Shown here piece after piece: positions 1 to 5,369 of a stretch of 5,369 bases of DNA. The translations under genes were made by a program, and so were the position numbers. Within the stretch, counting starts at the first letter, position 1; each line of letters opens with the position of its first letter. The notes below the pieces were generated by a model, which was not told the origin of the DNA, ran no database searches, and saw nothing but the letters and a program-made list of their open reading frames with translations. The DNA comes from Nitrososphaerota archaeon (GTDB taxonomy: Archaea; Thermoproteota; Nitrososphaeria; Nitrososphaerales; Gagatemarchaeaceae), in NCBI GenBank assembly GCA_005877185.1, contig VBPQ01000126.1, forward strand, positions 1 through 5,369. The letters run 5' to 3'.

Positions 1-416
1 AAGTCAGCCGATGTCTGGACCCTGCCGAGTATTTCCAGCGCATCGTAGAAGGTCTTCTTCAAGAACTCCGGCGTCTGAGATTTCTTGCCTGTCAAACCCT
101 TGATGTCGGGTGTTCCGTCGGGGAGGACACCGAAGTAGTTCTTCTTCCTGCTGCTGAACGCGATGTACCTGTAATTCTTATCGAGGTCGAGTTCCACTCC
201 GAGCTCCTTCTCAGCCCAGAGGGTGACTGTCATTACTTGCTCTTTCGAAGGGCTCTGCAAAAAAATCGAATCAGTATCTCCGTAGATCACCGAGATTCCG
301 AGCTCCCCACATTTCTCTATAGTTTTCGTTATCGCGTATCTTCCGAGAGCCGCCGTCGCCTCCGCGACGGGAAGGCAGTAGAACGCGAAAGTCTCGAATC
401 CCATGACGCCGTAGGA
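1..416 (-). other. polB C-extein (partial): end of motif B, motif C and start of thumb
   Basis: These 138 codons begin at SYGVMG and continue through the fingers/palm helix (LPVAEATAALGRY), motif C IYGDTDSIF with catalytic Asp626 and Asp628 (mature numbering), the KKNYFGV block and DIKGLTGKK, then TPEFLKK at the entry to the thumb. The gene leaves the window two bases into a codon. Motif C is uninterrupted, so the third common Pol intein position (YGDTD|S) is unoccupied. A run of seven T on the coding strand within SIF (259-265) is a place where sequencing indels could occur, but the frame is correct on both sides. Confidence 0.94.
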
Positions 417-3400
417 CTGACCGACTTGGACGAACCTCCCGTTCCTTCCGGCCGTCACCGTGTGGTTCTTTGCGGTCGTCACGCAGTATACTTTCCCTTC
501 ATAGGGAAACCGGGTAACATACTTGTGTATCCGACCGCCAGAATGGGTGAGTTTGCTGCTCACGTTCTTGAAGGTTAGCCGGTAGACCCCATTGTCCCAT
601 TTGATTTTCGATTTTCCCCCGAGAAGGCTCAGAAGGACTACCATGTCTTTGGCGAGCGACTCGCTGGTCGTGGAATAGCACACCTGCTTCGCGGAGCCAT
701 CTCCCATGTAGGCAGACTCAAGAAAAGCCCTCATGGTTTCTACGGACGCGAAGACGAATCGGGGAATACACTTCGCGCTAGCCCTGTGAGAACCTACCCC
801 TTCTGAATAGCAGTTCGAGCGAGTCCACTCGTGGAGTATTCCGCTCGCGACTTTGAAGTACTCCTGCTCTTCAGAGTCAGTTCGGCCTCTTAGCCGCAGG
901 CTAGAGAGGAGACCAGCGATCTTGCCTCTGTAGACGAGGCCCCTGGGGTTTCCCCTTCCGTAGCTCTGGGAGACCACGACGCCTTCGCTGCGCCCTCGCT
1001 TGGCACCAGTCGGGTACTCCCTCGGAGCCGTCGAGTACAATGACCCCTCCGAGACAAACCAGCCGCACAGCGCGGCGAACCTATCGCCGTCGAAGCGCAC
1101 AGGGATCTTCGAGGACCTCTTCTCGCTCACCAGCGCAAATCCTCCGTTTCTCTCGACTTCGTCGAGGTCTTCCTCGGATATCTCGGAGGAAGGAAGAGAA
1201 TAGTGGGAGCCCCAACTCTTGTTGACCTTGCTCTTCTGCTTGTGCACGGTACCGAAGGCCCTAATCTTGCTCCTCAATCCAGGTTCGAGAGTTCGGAACC
1301 AAGAGGACAGGCGGCGGCCGTTAGGATACAGATGCACGTCCGCGTGCAGGGCCCTTGCAGTCTTGAGCATCGATATCCTCGACGAAGCCCCACTAATGGG
1401 TGGAGACCTGAGTTTAGGTATCGTCATGTTTGTCCCTTTGTAGATCTCCTCCGCGCTGCGGAACACCACGCCCGTCCTCGATCCACCTCTTCTATCGATC
1501 GTAAGAAATCTGTGGTTCGGGGTGACAAGCAGGTCGACGAATCTCTTGTCCTTAAAGTGGTACATGTCTCCATTGTAGTCGAACGCCTGAACATCGACGA
1601 CCTCGTCGATTTCCGGTTCCAGTGACTCGGGGTTAACGCTAACAACTCTGTCACCGACTTTGAAATCTTTGATGTTCTTGATCCCTTCAGGGGTAACGAG
1701 TTCTGTGTCGCCGCTGAAGCAGGCGTTCAGAATGACCTTCAGACCCTGTGAGACGATGCCGTATAGGTCCCCCTCGTCCTTGCCGAGAGTCGGAACCTTC
1801 GAAAGGGGCTTGTAGTGGCTGACCCTGAGGTCACGAAGAGAACCTGTGACGAGGCTGGTGACTCCCTTCCTCCTAGTGCAGACCCAATGAGTCGTCTCGG
1901 GGACAATGTTCTTCCTGCACTCTTCATGGGGGCAGTTCACGGTCTCGTAGGAGAGGTTATGCACCTTGATCAGCGAAGGGTAGAGTGAGTTTGACACTAG
2001 GATTCCGTCGGTGTTGAAAAAGCTCTCGCTTCCCTTGACGCTGATGTCATATACTGGTGATGAGTTTTCGACAGCTGTGATCCGCTTTACTTTCTCGAAG
2101 TGACAGTTCCCGCCATAGAAGTTCTCGAGTTCTTGCTTGTATTCATTGACGGAGGTTCTGTTTACCCGTTCGTACCGCACAGGTTCCCGCCGGTGGGAAT
2201 AAAACGCTGTCTTGGCAAAGGATTGTACATGTTCGGAACGGACCAAGAGTTCAGGCGGGGGTCGCTTTGTATCGAGATAACTTTCGGCCCCGTCGCTCCA
2301 TGTCAGGTAGGATTCGCGGCTGTTGAGAGCCTTTGAGAAGCAATGAAGCCCGCTCATCAATCCCAAAGACATCATGTCACTCACAAGGAGCTGTGAATAA
2401 CTTCCTACCTTGTACCTTCCATTGGTCACAAATTGGGCATAATCAGTGGAGTTGAAGCCATCACCTTTGTAGTACCCTTGCATGAACGCGTTTCTCGTCT
2501 GCAGTGGAAGTTGGAGAACCCAATCTGGAATTCGCTTTTTGGGAGAATGGTCGCCAAACCATATTTTGACTAGCTTCGCAAATATCGTAGCAGGTAGGAC
2601 GCAGACGCCGTGTTCATACCTTCCATTGATGCCAAGATTGCTGCACCCTGGTGTTTTCGACTCAGATGACCAGGCTCCGAAGCCCGCTTTGTCGAACTTG
2701 GACCGTGCATTTTCTATGTCTTTCGAAGCGGCTTCCATTTGAAGTGATTCCCCATACTTGTCTCCGCCCAGCCATCCCTCTGCAACCCAGTAACCTAGTC
2801 CCCACATCAAGTCCGAAGTCAACGGTAGGAACCGTTCCAGGACGAATCTTCTGTGACTTCGTTTTGATTTGAGAATCACGGTTCTCCCGTGGCCCCCGGC
2901 TCCTCGTGTTATGTCGTAATCCGATAGCTTCTGTAGATATGGCAGTAAGTCGAGCGCGACCTCCTGCTGGTCAGCACTGAATGAACTCAGGACAACAAGA
3001 TAATCCCCGACATTCAGATCCTTTCCTCGGACAGTTTTCTTCTTGCCACGCGAGTCAAGGGAAATGAGGGAGTGACCTTTTGTTATACGCACTCGACGAC
3101 CAGATTCAGTCACGACTTCGAGCACATCTGTTTGAGTGGGATGACGTATGACAGCGGTAACCGTCTTCCACGACGCTCGCTGTCTTCCATAGTCAAATGA
3201 CAACACGTCCCAGGTAGGGCCAACTTCCTTTGCCGCAAAATCTTCTCCGGGGGGTAATCGTTGTTCAACAAACTCGCCTATCTTCGTTCTGTACACCTTA
3301 CCACTTTGTCGCATTCTTACGAAAATCGATTCGTCGTAGATTAGACTCGCAAAGTCGAGGACCGAGACGTCGAAGTAAACCCCGGGCTTCGGCTCTATCA

Positions 3401-4817
3401 CGAGGCCACCCTTGTACTTCTTGCCCTTGATTATCGCCTGGGAGGAGGCGCCCCCCTTCTCGGAGAGCTCGTCCTGTCGCGGGATGAGGGCGTTGATCTT
3501 GCGGTGCTCGTAGAAGAGCATGCTCCTGATCCAGTTGGAGACGCCCAATCTCGAGACGTCGTTCATCGGCATCTTCCCGATCCTCGCGAGCACGACCAGC
3601 AACTTCATCACCACCGAGCCGCTCATGCTGGTCAGCTCGTAGGCCAGCCGAGCGTCATTGAAGCAGTAGTTCGCAAGTTCCGAAAGGGGCAGGTCGCCCA
3701 CGTTACCCTCGAACTCGATCTTCGACTTGCCGAGGAGGATTTCGGCTATGCCGTTCAGGGTGTGCTCCGTGTACTTGTTGCTGAACGCGTAAACCTGGAT
3801 TGACCGATTCCTGAAGAACTGGTAGAGGTCGATGTGGATCCCGTGCTTCAGGGTCGCGGCCACCCTCTCGAGGGTGATGGGGTTCTCCTCCTCTCGGATA
3901 CTGATTTCCCTACGCTCGGCCCTGTGTTTGAGGTAACGCAAGTCGAAGTCGTCACCGTTGAAGGTGACGACGACGGGGTACTCCATCATCTTGCTTAGTG
4001 TGGCCCGGAGGAGGGTCTGCTCATCGTGGAAGAGGACGGTCTTGTACTCCGCGTTCGATAACTCAACCGTCTCCCTGTTCTCCCTCTCCAGGAGGTAGAC
4101 GACCTTCTCGTACTCGTTGAAGAAGGAGACGGCTATGACGGGGAGGTCAGCAGCGTCGGGGTCCGGAACCCTGTTCTCCTCATTCGCGACCTCTATGTCC
4201 AGAGCGATTCGCTTGAAGTCAGGGAGAGGCTGCCCGAGAAGCTCCGCCCACTCTCTCAGGTAGGGGCCGAATTCAGGGGGATTCCTTCGGAAGATCTCTT
4301 CGAGGGACTTCGTGACGAGCTCCGGTGCGTCCAGCTTCAGCGGGAGTACCTTCCCGCCTGAAATTCGGTAGTACGTCCCCATCCGAAGGCCGTTGTCGTA
4401 GGCGTAGTTCTCGAAATACTTGATGTCAGCCTCCCACGCCCTGATCTGGTCTCTGACGCTGTTTTGCCCCCCGCCTATCGCGAGCGGGTCTGTGGCGACG
4501 ATCTTCCTGACCTTGATCATCGAGTCTGAGAGGAGGTCGGCCTTTTCGGTCTCTTCGATTCTCAAGACGTCGTTCCTCCGCCCGACCACCTCGAGCTCTT
4601 GTCTCTCCAACTTCGTGTAACAGTAAGGCTTGTGCCCGGTATTGTCCCGCCAGAGCCGCATCTGCCCGGTCTTCGGCTCATAAAATTTCAGGACTGCGAC
4701 GCGGAGGTCGCCGTCGTATGTCGCCGAGATGAGCATCCCCTCTTCCAGCTCGGAGACTGGCTTCGTGAGCGAAGCGAGCCTTTCCCTCAGCTTGTCTGCC
4801 CGAACAACCGCCTCCAA
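1..4817 (-). CDS. polB: Family B DNA polymerase (PolB1-type) precursor with two inteins, 3' end outside window
   Basis: Replicative DNA polymerase with 3'-5' proofreading, acting at the replication fork. The frame is open for 1605 codons with no stop; removing the two inteins leaves 717 polymerase residues, and archaeal enzymes are usually about 800-900 aa, so roughly the last 100-150 residues are missing. Visible in the sequence (mature numbering): Exo I DIE (D207, E209), Exo II NGDDFD (D292), Exo III YCFND (Y384, D388), motif A LDFA|SLYPS (D488), motif B K574...NA|SYG, motif C YGDTDS (D626, D628), and KKNY at 670-673. All catalytic acids are present, so both polymerase and exonuclease should work after splicing. 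The start is read as TTG at 4817: it directly follows an in-frame TAG and has GGAGGG about 9 bases upstream. An ATG at 4736 (residue 28) is the alternative. Assignment to the PolB1 group rests on remembered resemblance to Sulfolobus and thaumarchaeal enzymes. Confidence 0.96.
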   Translation of the reverse strand, partial: MEAVVRADKLRERLASLTKPVSELEEGMLISATYDGDLRVAVLKFYEPKTGQMRLWRDNTGHKPYCYTKLERQELEVVGRRNDVLRIEETEKADLLSDSMIKVRKIVATDPLAIGGGQNSVRDQIRAWEADIKYFENYAYDNGLRMGTYYRISGGKVLPLKLDAPELVTKSLEEIFRRNPPEFGPYLREWAELLGQPLPDFKRIALDIEVANEENRVPDPDAADLPVIAVSFFNEYEKVVYLLERENRETVELSNAEYKTVLFHDEQTLLRATLSKMMEYPVVVTFNGDDFDLRYLKHRAERREISIREEENPITLERVAATLKHGIHIDLYQFFRNRSIQVYAFSNKYTEHTLNGIAEILLGKSKIEFEGNVGDLPLSELANYCFNDARLAYELTSMSGSVVMKLLVVLARIGKMPMNDVSRLGVSNWIRSMLFYEHRKINALIPRQDELSEKGGASSQAIIKGKKYKGGLVIEPKPGVYFDVSVLDFASLIYDESIFVRMRQSGKVYRTKIGEFVEQRLPPGEDFAAKEVGPTWDVLSFDYGRQRASWKTVTAVIRHPTQTDVLEVVTESGRRVRITKGHSLISLDSRGKKKTVRGKDLNVGDYLVVLSSFSADQQEVALDLLPYLQKLSDYDITRGAGGHGRTVILKSKRSHRRFVLERFLPLTSDLMWGLGYWVAEGWLGGDKYGESLQMEAASKDIENARSKFDKAGFGAWSSESKTPGCSNLGINGRYEHGVCVLPATIFAKLVKIWFGDHSPKKRIPDWVLQLPLQTRNAFMQGYYKGDGFNSTDYAQFVTNGRYKVGSYSQLLVSDMMSLGLMSGLHCFSKALNSRESYLTWSDGAESYLDTKRPPPELLVRSEHVQSFAKTAFYSHRREPVRYERVNRTSVNEYKQELENFYGGNCHFEKVKRITAVENSSPVYDISVKGSESFFNTDGILVSNSLYPSLIKVHNLSYETVNCPHEECRKNIVPETTHWVCTRRKGVTSLVTGSLRDLRVSHYKPLSKVPTLGKDEGDLYGIVSQGLKVILNACFSGDTELVTPEGIKNIKDFKVGDRVVSVNPESLEPEIDEVVDVQAFDYNGDMYHFKDKRFVDLLVTPNHRFLTIDRRGGSRTGVVFRSAEEIYKGTNMTIPKLRSPPISGASSRISMLKTARALHADVHLYPNGRRLSSWFRTLEPGLRSKIRAFGTVHKQKSKVNKSWGSHYSLPSSEISEEDLDEVERNGGFALVSEKRSSKIPVRFDGDRFAALCGWFVSEGSLYSTAPREYPTGAKRGRSEGVVVSQSYGRGNPRGLVYRGKIAGLLSSLRLRGRTDSEEQEYFKVASGILHEWTRSNCYSEGVGSHRASAKCIPRFVFASVETMRAFLESAYMGDGSAKQVCYSTTSESLAKDMVVLLSLLGGKSKIKWDNGVYRLTFKNVSSKLTHSGGRIHKYVTRFPYEGKVYCVTTAKNHTVTAGRNGRFVQVGQSYGVMGFETFAFYCLPVAEATAALGRYAITKTIEKCGELGISVIYGDTDSIFLQSPSKEQVMTVTLWAEKELGVELDLDKNYRYIAFSSRKKNYFGVLPDGTPDIKGLTGKKSQTPEFLKKTFYDALEILGRVQTSAD
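417..1721 (-). mobile_element. Intein 2 (435 aa) with LAGLIDADG endonuclease and C-terminal Gln, inserted in PolB motif B
   Basis: Self-splicing element inserted between NA and SYG of motif B. Block A is CFSGDTELVTPEG (Cys1), followed by VGDRVVSVN. Block B is LVTPNH with T67 and H70. The endonuclease motifs are LCGWFVSEGSL (E225) and AYMGDG (D341), so a two-motif LAGLIDADG enzyme looks intact. The C-terminal splicing region reads VYCVTTAKNHTV (H420) then AGRNGRFVQVGQ, ending in Gln435 rather than the common Asn, with Gly in place of the penultimate His; Ser follows as the +1 nucleophile. C-terminal Gln inteins ending in a similar AGRNG...GQ are, from memory, known in archaeal polymerases, so the end is unusual but not fatal. 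The full stretch was read without stop or frameshift. Its G+C (32, 33 and 35 of 60 in three lines) is closer to the host gene than intein 1. Confidence 0.95.
1722..1988 (-). other. polB middle extein between the two inteins (SLYPS to KVILNA)
   Basis: This 89-residue piece of the palm and fingers runs from the SLYPS half of motif A to the KVILNA half of motif B (K574, N578 in mature numbering). It contains NCPHEEC followed by HWVC (C509, C514, H524, C527), a Cys/His cluster that is partly shared with Sulfolobus and thaumarchaeal PolB as I remember them and that might hold a structural metal; this is unproven. The GSLRDLRV segment before the fingers helix is typical of TACK-group PolB. It would be liberated as a very short fragment if the inteins cleaved without ligating, so its survival depends on both splicing reactions. 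Confidence 0.93.
1989..3347 (-). mobile_element. Intein 1 (453 aa) with LAGLIDADG endonuclease, inserted in PolB motif A
   Basis: Self-splicing protein element inserted between Ala490 and the Ser of SLYPS. It begins with Ser1 (SLIYDESIFVR) and ends VSN before Ser+1. Block B is VRITKGHSLI with T89 and H92. The two endonuclease motifs are GLGYWVAEG (183-191, E190) and GYYKGDG with D296, so both catalytic acids of a dodecapeptide (LAGLIDADG) homing endonuclease are present. The C-terminal part reads VYDISVKGSESFF then GILVSN, matching intein blocks F and G, but the usual block F His and the penultimate His are replaced (both Ser/Glu-type residues). I read the whole stretch and found no stop or frameshift. 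The general layout (Ser1, KIGEF, IRH, IT-x-GHSL) recalls the motif-B Pol inteins of Thermococcus from memory, although this copy sits at motif A. It is AT-richer than its host gene (26-28 G+C per 60 in four lines counted). Splicing activity is inferred. Confidence 0.95.
3348..4817 (-). other. polB N-extein: N-terminal and exonuclease domains, up to motif A Asp
   Basis: These 490 residues hold the N-terminal domain (about 1-200), the DnaQ-like proofreading exonuclease (about 200-400) and the start of the palm, ending at LDFA just after the metal-binding motif A Asp (D488). Exo I (ALDIEVANE), Exo II (TFNGDDFDLRY) and Exo III (YCFNDARLAYEL) are all recognisable, with the four acidic residues and the Exo III Tyr in place. 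The first 27 residues before M28 are charged and helical-looking; the recognisable polymerase fold seems to begin near residue 28 (MLISATYDGD). Codons are strongly GC-ending: hand counts on lines at 3601 and 4141 give 36/60 and 38/60 G+C. Confidence 0.93.
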
Positions 4818-4826
4818 CTAGCCCAT

Positions 4827-4832
4827 CCCTCC
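4827..4832 (-). promoter_or_regulatory. Shine-Dalgarno site for polB TTG start
   Basis: GGAGGG on the minus strand lies 9 bases before the TTG at 4817. It favours TTG as the start because the ATG at 4826 begins immediately after it and meets TAG after two codons (ATG GGC TAG), too close to use this site. Confidence 0.65.
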
Positions 4833-4862
4833 AGAGAGCAGATGTGGCGTCTCGGCACCACC

Positions 4863-4871
4863 ATTTATATC
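4863..4871. promoter_or_regulatory. TATA-like element, possibly shared by divergent polB and the small membrane ORFs
   Basis: The only AT-rich block in the 79-bp divergent gap reads ATATAAAT on the minus strand and TTTATATC on the plus strand, close to the archaeal TATA consensus in both directions. Toward polB, a transcription start about 25 bases downstream would give a leader of about 25 bases that contains the Shine-Dalgarno site. Toward the right, the same spacing puts the start within a few bases of the ATG at 4897, which fits a leaderless mRNA. No strong BRE was seen on either side. Confidence 0.55.
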
Positions 4872-4896
4872 TGATTCAAGCCGCGGACGCGGAGAG

Positions 4897-4977
4897 ATGG
4901 CGGGCATAACGGAGGCTGTAAAGAAGTACCTCGCGTACATCTTCATCGTGCTCGGGATCGTCTGGGTCGGAGCATAG
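4897..4977 (+). CDS. 26-aa single-pass membrane peptide, unrecognised
   Basis: Not a family I recognise. The product starts MAGITEAVKKYLAY and ends in a hydrophobic stretch (about residues 11-26, YLAYIFIVLGIVWVGA), so it is a short amphipathic start followed by one membrane helix that reaches the stop. The ATG lies about 30 bases from the TATA-like element, consistent with leaderless expression; GGAG just before it is too close to act as a normal ribosome site. Its TAG stop overlaps the GTG of the next ORF by one base (TAGTG), implying translational coupling. An alternative is that this is the N-terminus of a single longer membrane protein joined to the next ORF by a -1 shift. It is too short for statistics, but the hydrophobic frame and promoter placement support it. 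Confidence 0.5.
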   Translation: MAGITEAVKKYLAYIFIVLGIVWVGA

Positions 4978-5222
4978 TGAGCGGTGCGCTTCTCCTCCTT
5001 CGACCTGAGAGGAAGTTCTCCCGTGCTCTCGCGAAGGCCAGCGCACTCTACGGAGTCCTCCTCGCGGGCTACCAGGCATACGTCGCAGCACCGCTCCTCG
5101 GCTCTTTCTTTTCGACGTTCGCGACGTACTCAGTGGCCTCCTTCGCGGTGATCGCCCTCCTGTACCTCGCACTCCTCTACGCGAGCTTCGGCAGCCCGGC
5201 CGGGAAGCTGGAGAAAGCCTAG
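4977..5222 (+). CDS. 81-aa small membrane protein, unrecognised
   Basis: Hypothetical membrane protein with a GTG start that overlaps the preceding stop codon. It begins SGALLLLRPERKFSRALAK, a short hydrophobic patch and a basic loop, followed by two likely membrane helices: about residues 23-42 (ALYGVLLAGYQAYVAAPLLG) and 51-72 (ending in LLYLALLYASFG). The tail is short and polar (SPAGKLEKA). Basic RPERKFSR suggests a cytoplasmic loop before the first helix. Codons are GC-rich like polB, with many C/G third positions, which supports real coding over the Arg-rich reading on the opposite strand. If fused to the upstream 26 codons by a -1 shift, the result would be 108 aa with three helices. 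Its stop lies inside CTAG, shared with the convergent gene. No function can be proposed. Confidence 0.6.
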   Translation: MSGALLLLRPERKFSRALAKASALYGVLLAGYQAYVAAPLLGSFFSTFATYSVASFAVIALLYLALLYASFGSPAGKLEKA

Positions 5223-5369
5223 ATGGTCCGGTCCGCGTCTAGGCTTCTGAGGAAGTAGACTGAGTAGCCGCTGATCGCGAAGAGGGCCGAGAACGCCTTC
5301 GTGGCGAAGACGAGGTTCCAAGGGATGGGAAAGCAACAGGATGGGACGTTGGGATTGATGAAAGCGGGA
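5219..5369 (-). CDS. C-terminal end of an unrecognised membrane protein (partial)
   Basis: The last 49 codons and TAG stop of a minus-strand gene that enters from the right edge. The fragment starts PAFINPNVPSCCFPIPW and continues with a hydrophobic helix (NLVFATKAFSALFAISGYSV) and a short charged end (RSLDADRTI). Among the three minus-strand frames this is the one with GC-ending codons and a plausible protein composition; the other open frame is Arg/Leu/Pro-rich and typical of an out-of-frame reading. The gene is convergent with the 81-aa ORF, and the two stops overlap within CTAG, so there is no intergenic space for a separate terminator. The family cannot be identified from this piece. Confidence 0.5.
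   Translation of the reverse strand, partial: PAFINPNVPSCCFPIPWNLVFATKAFSALFAISGYSVYFLRSLDADRTI

Larger units (their letters stand above)
4818..4896. other. Divergent intergenic region between polB and the small membrane ORFs
   Basis: These 79 bases are the only non-coding stretch in the window. They hold the TATA-like element, the polB leader with its Shine-Dalgarno site, and an ATG GGC TAG mini-frame just ahead of the TTG start. No operator-like inverted repeat or T-rich terminator was seen. Confidence 0.7.

Noticed and set aside
237..578. Plus-strand open frame of 113 codons
   Set aside because: It is antisense to intein 2 and the motif B/C region of polB, has no recognisable domain, and disappears once the minus-strand frame is read.
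1152..1166. Inverted repeat CTCGAC-TTC-GTCGAG that could form a small hairpin
   Set aside because: It falls inside intein 2 coding sequence for Asp/Glu-rich residues and arises from codon choice; there is no T-run or regulatory context.
1203..1625. Plus-strand open frame of 140 codons, the longest closed ORF in the window
   Set aside because: It lies wholly antisense to intein 2 (block B and following linker). The composition is Arg/Ser/Pro-rich with no motif, as expected for a shadow in GC-rich DNA.
3504..3803. Plus-strand open frame of 99 codons rich in His, Asp and Arg
   Set aside because: It is antisense to the exonuclease/palm part of polB, where the minus strand clearly encodes Exo III and neighbouring sequence.
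4824..4826. ATG as start codon of polB
   Set aside because: It is in frame but is followed by GGC and TAG, so it cannot start the polymerase unless that TAG is read through; the TTG after it fits the Shine-Dalgarno spacing.
4876..5172. Minus-strand open frame of 98 codons
   Set aside because: Highly Arg/Ser-rich, opposite the hydrophobic plus-strand ORFs, and it crosses the divergent promoter region; best read as a shadow.
5130..5336. Minus-strand open frame of 68 codons at the right edge
   Set aside because: Arg/Leu/Pro-rich and overlapping a better minus frame that enters from the edge and ends at 5219 with a clear membrane helix.
1..5369. A defence system, CRISPR array, tRNA, rRNA or insertion sequence
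   Set aside because: No direct repeats with spacers, clover-leaf sequences, transposase motifs or terminal inverted repeats were seen; the mobile content is limited to the two inteins.

Overview
The window is archaeal. Its main content is one very long minus-strand gene for a family B DNA polymerase of the PolB1 type found in the TACK group. As I remember those sequences, motif A (LDFASLYPS), motif B (ILNASYGVMG), motif C (YGDTDS) and the KKNYFGV block downstream look most like Nitrososphaeria/Thaumarchaeota and Crenarchaeota PolB. Archaeal TATA-like elements, a leaderless-looking gene and GC-rich codon use agree with this. No lineage below that level can be fixed from the sequence.

Region by region: positions 4817 down to 1 (minus strand) are one uninterrupted reading frame of at least 1605 codons that runs off the left edge. 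It encodes polymerase segments totalling 717 residues, split by two full-size inteins. Intein 1 (453 aa, 3347-1989) sits inside motif A. Intein 2 (435 aa, 1721-417) sits inside motif B. Both have Hint splicing blocks and intact-looking LAGLIDADG homing endonuclease motifs. The third classic insertion point, in motif C, is empty. Removing both inteins restores A|SLYPS and NA|SYG exactly. The polymerase C-terminus (thumb end) lies outside the window.

Positions 4818-4896 form a 79-bp divergent intergenic region with one TATA-like element that could serve both directions and a Shine-Dalgarno sequence placed for a TTG start of polB. To the right, two tiny plus-strand membrane-protein ORFs (26 and 81 codons) overlap by one base. 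They meet the tail of a convergent minus-strand gene (5219-5369, partial) inside a shared CTAG that supplies both stop codons.

Working together: an active polymerase requires both inteins to excise, because each interrupts a catalytic motif of the palm/fingers. The two inteins look unlike each other in chemistry (Ser1...Asn versus Cys1...Gln) and in base composition (intein 1 is clearly AT-richer), which suggests independent arrivals. The small membrane genes on the right are unrecognised. I saw no RNA genes, CRISPR arrays, IS elements or defence cassettes.
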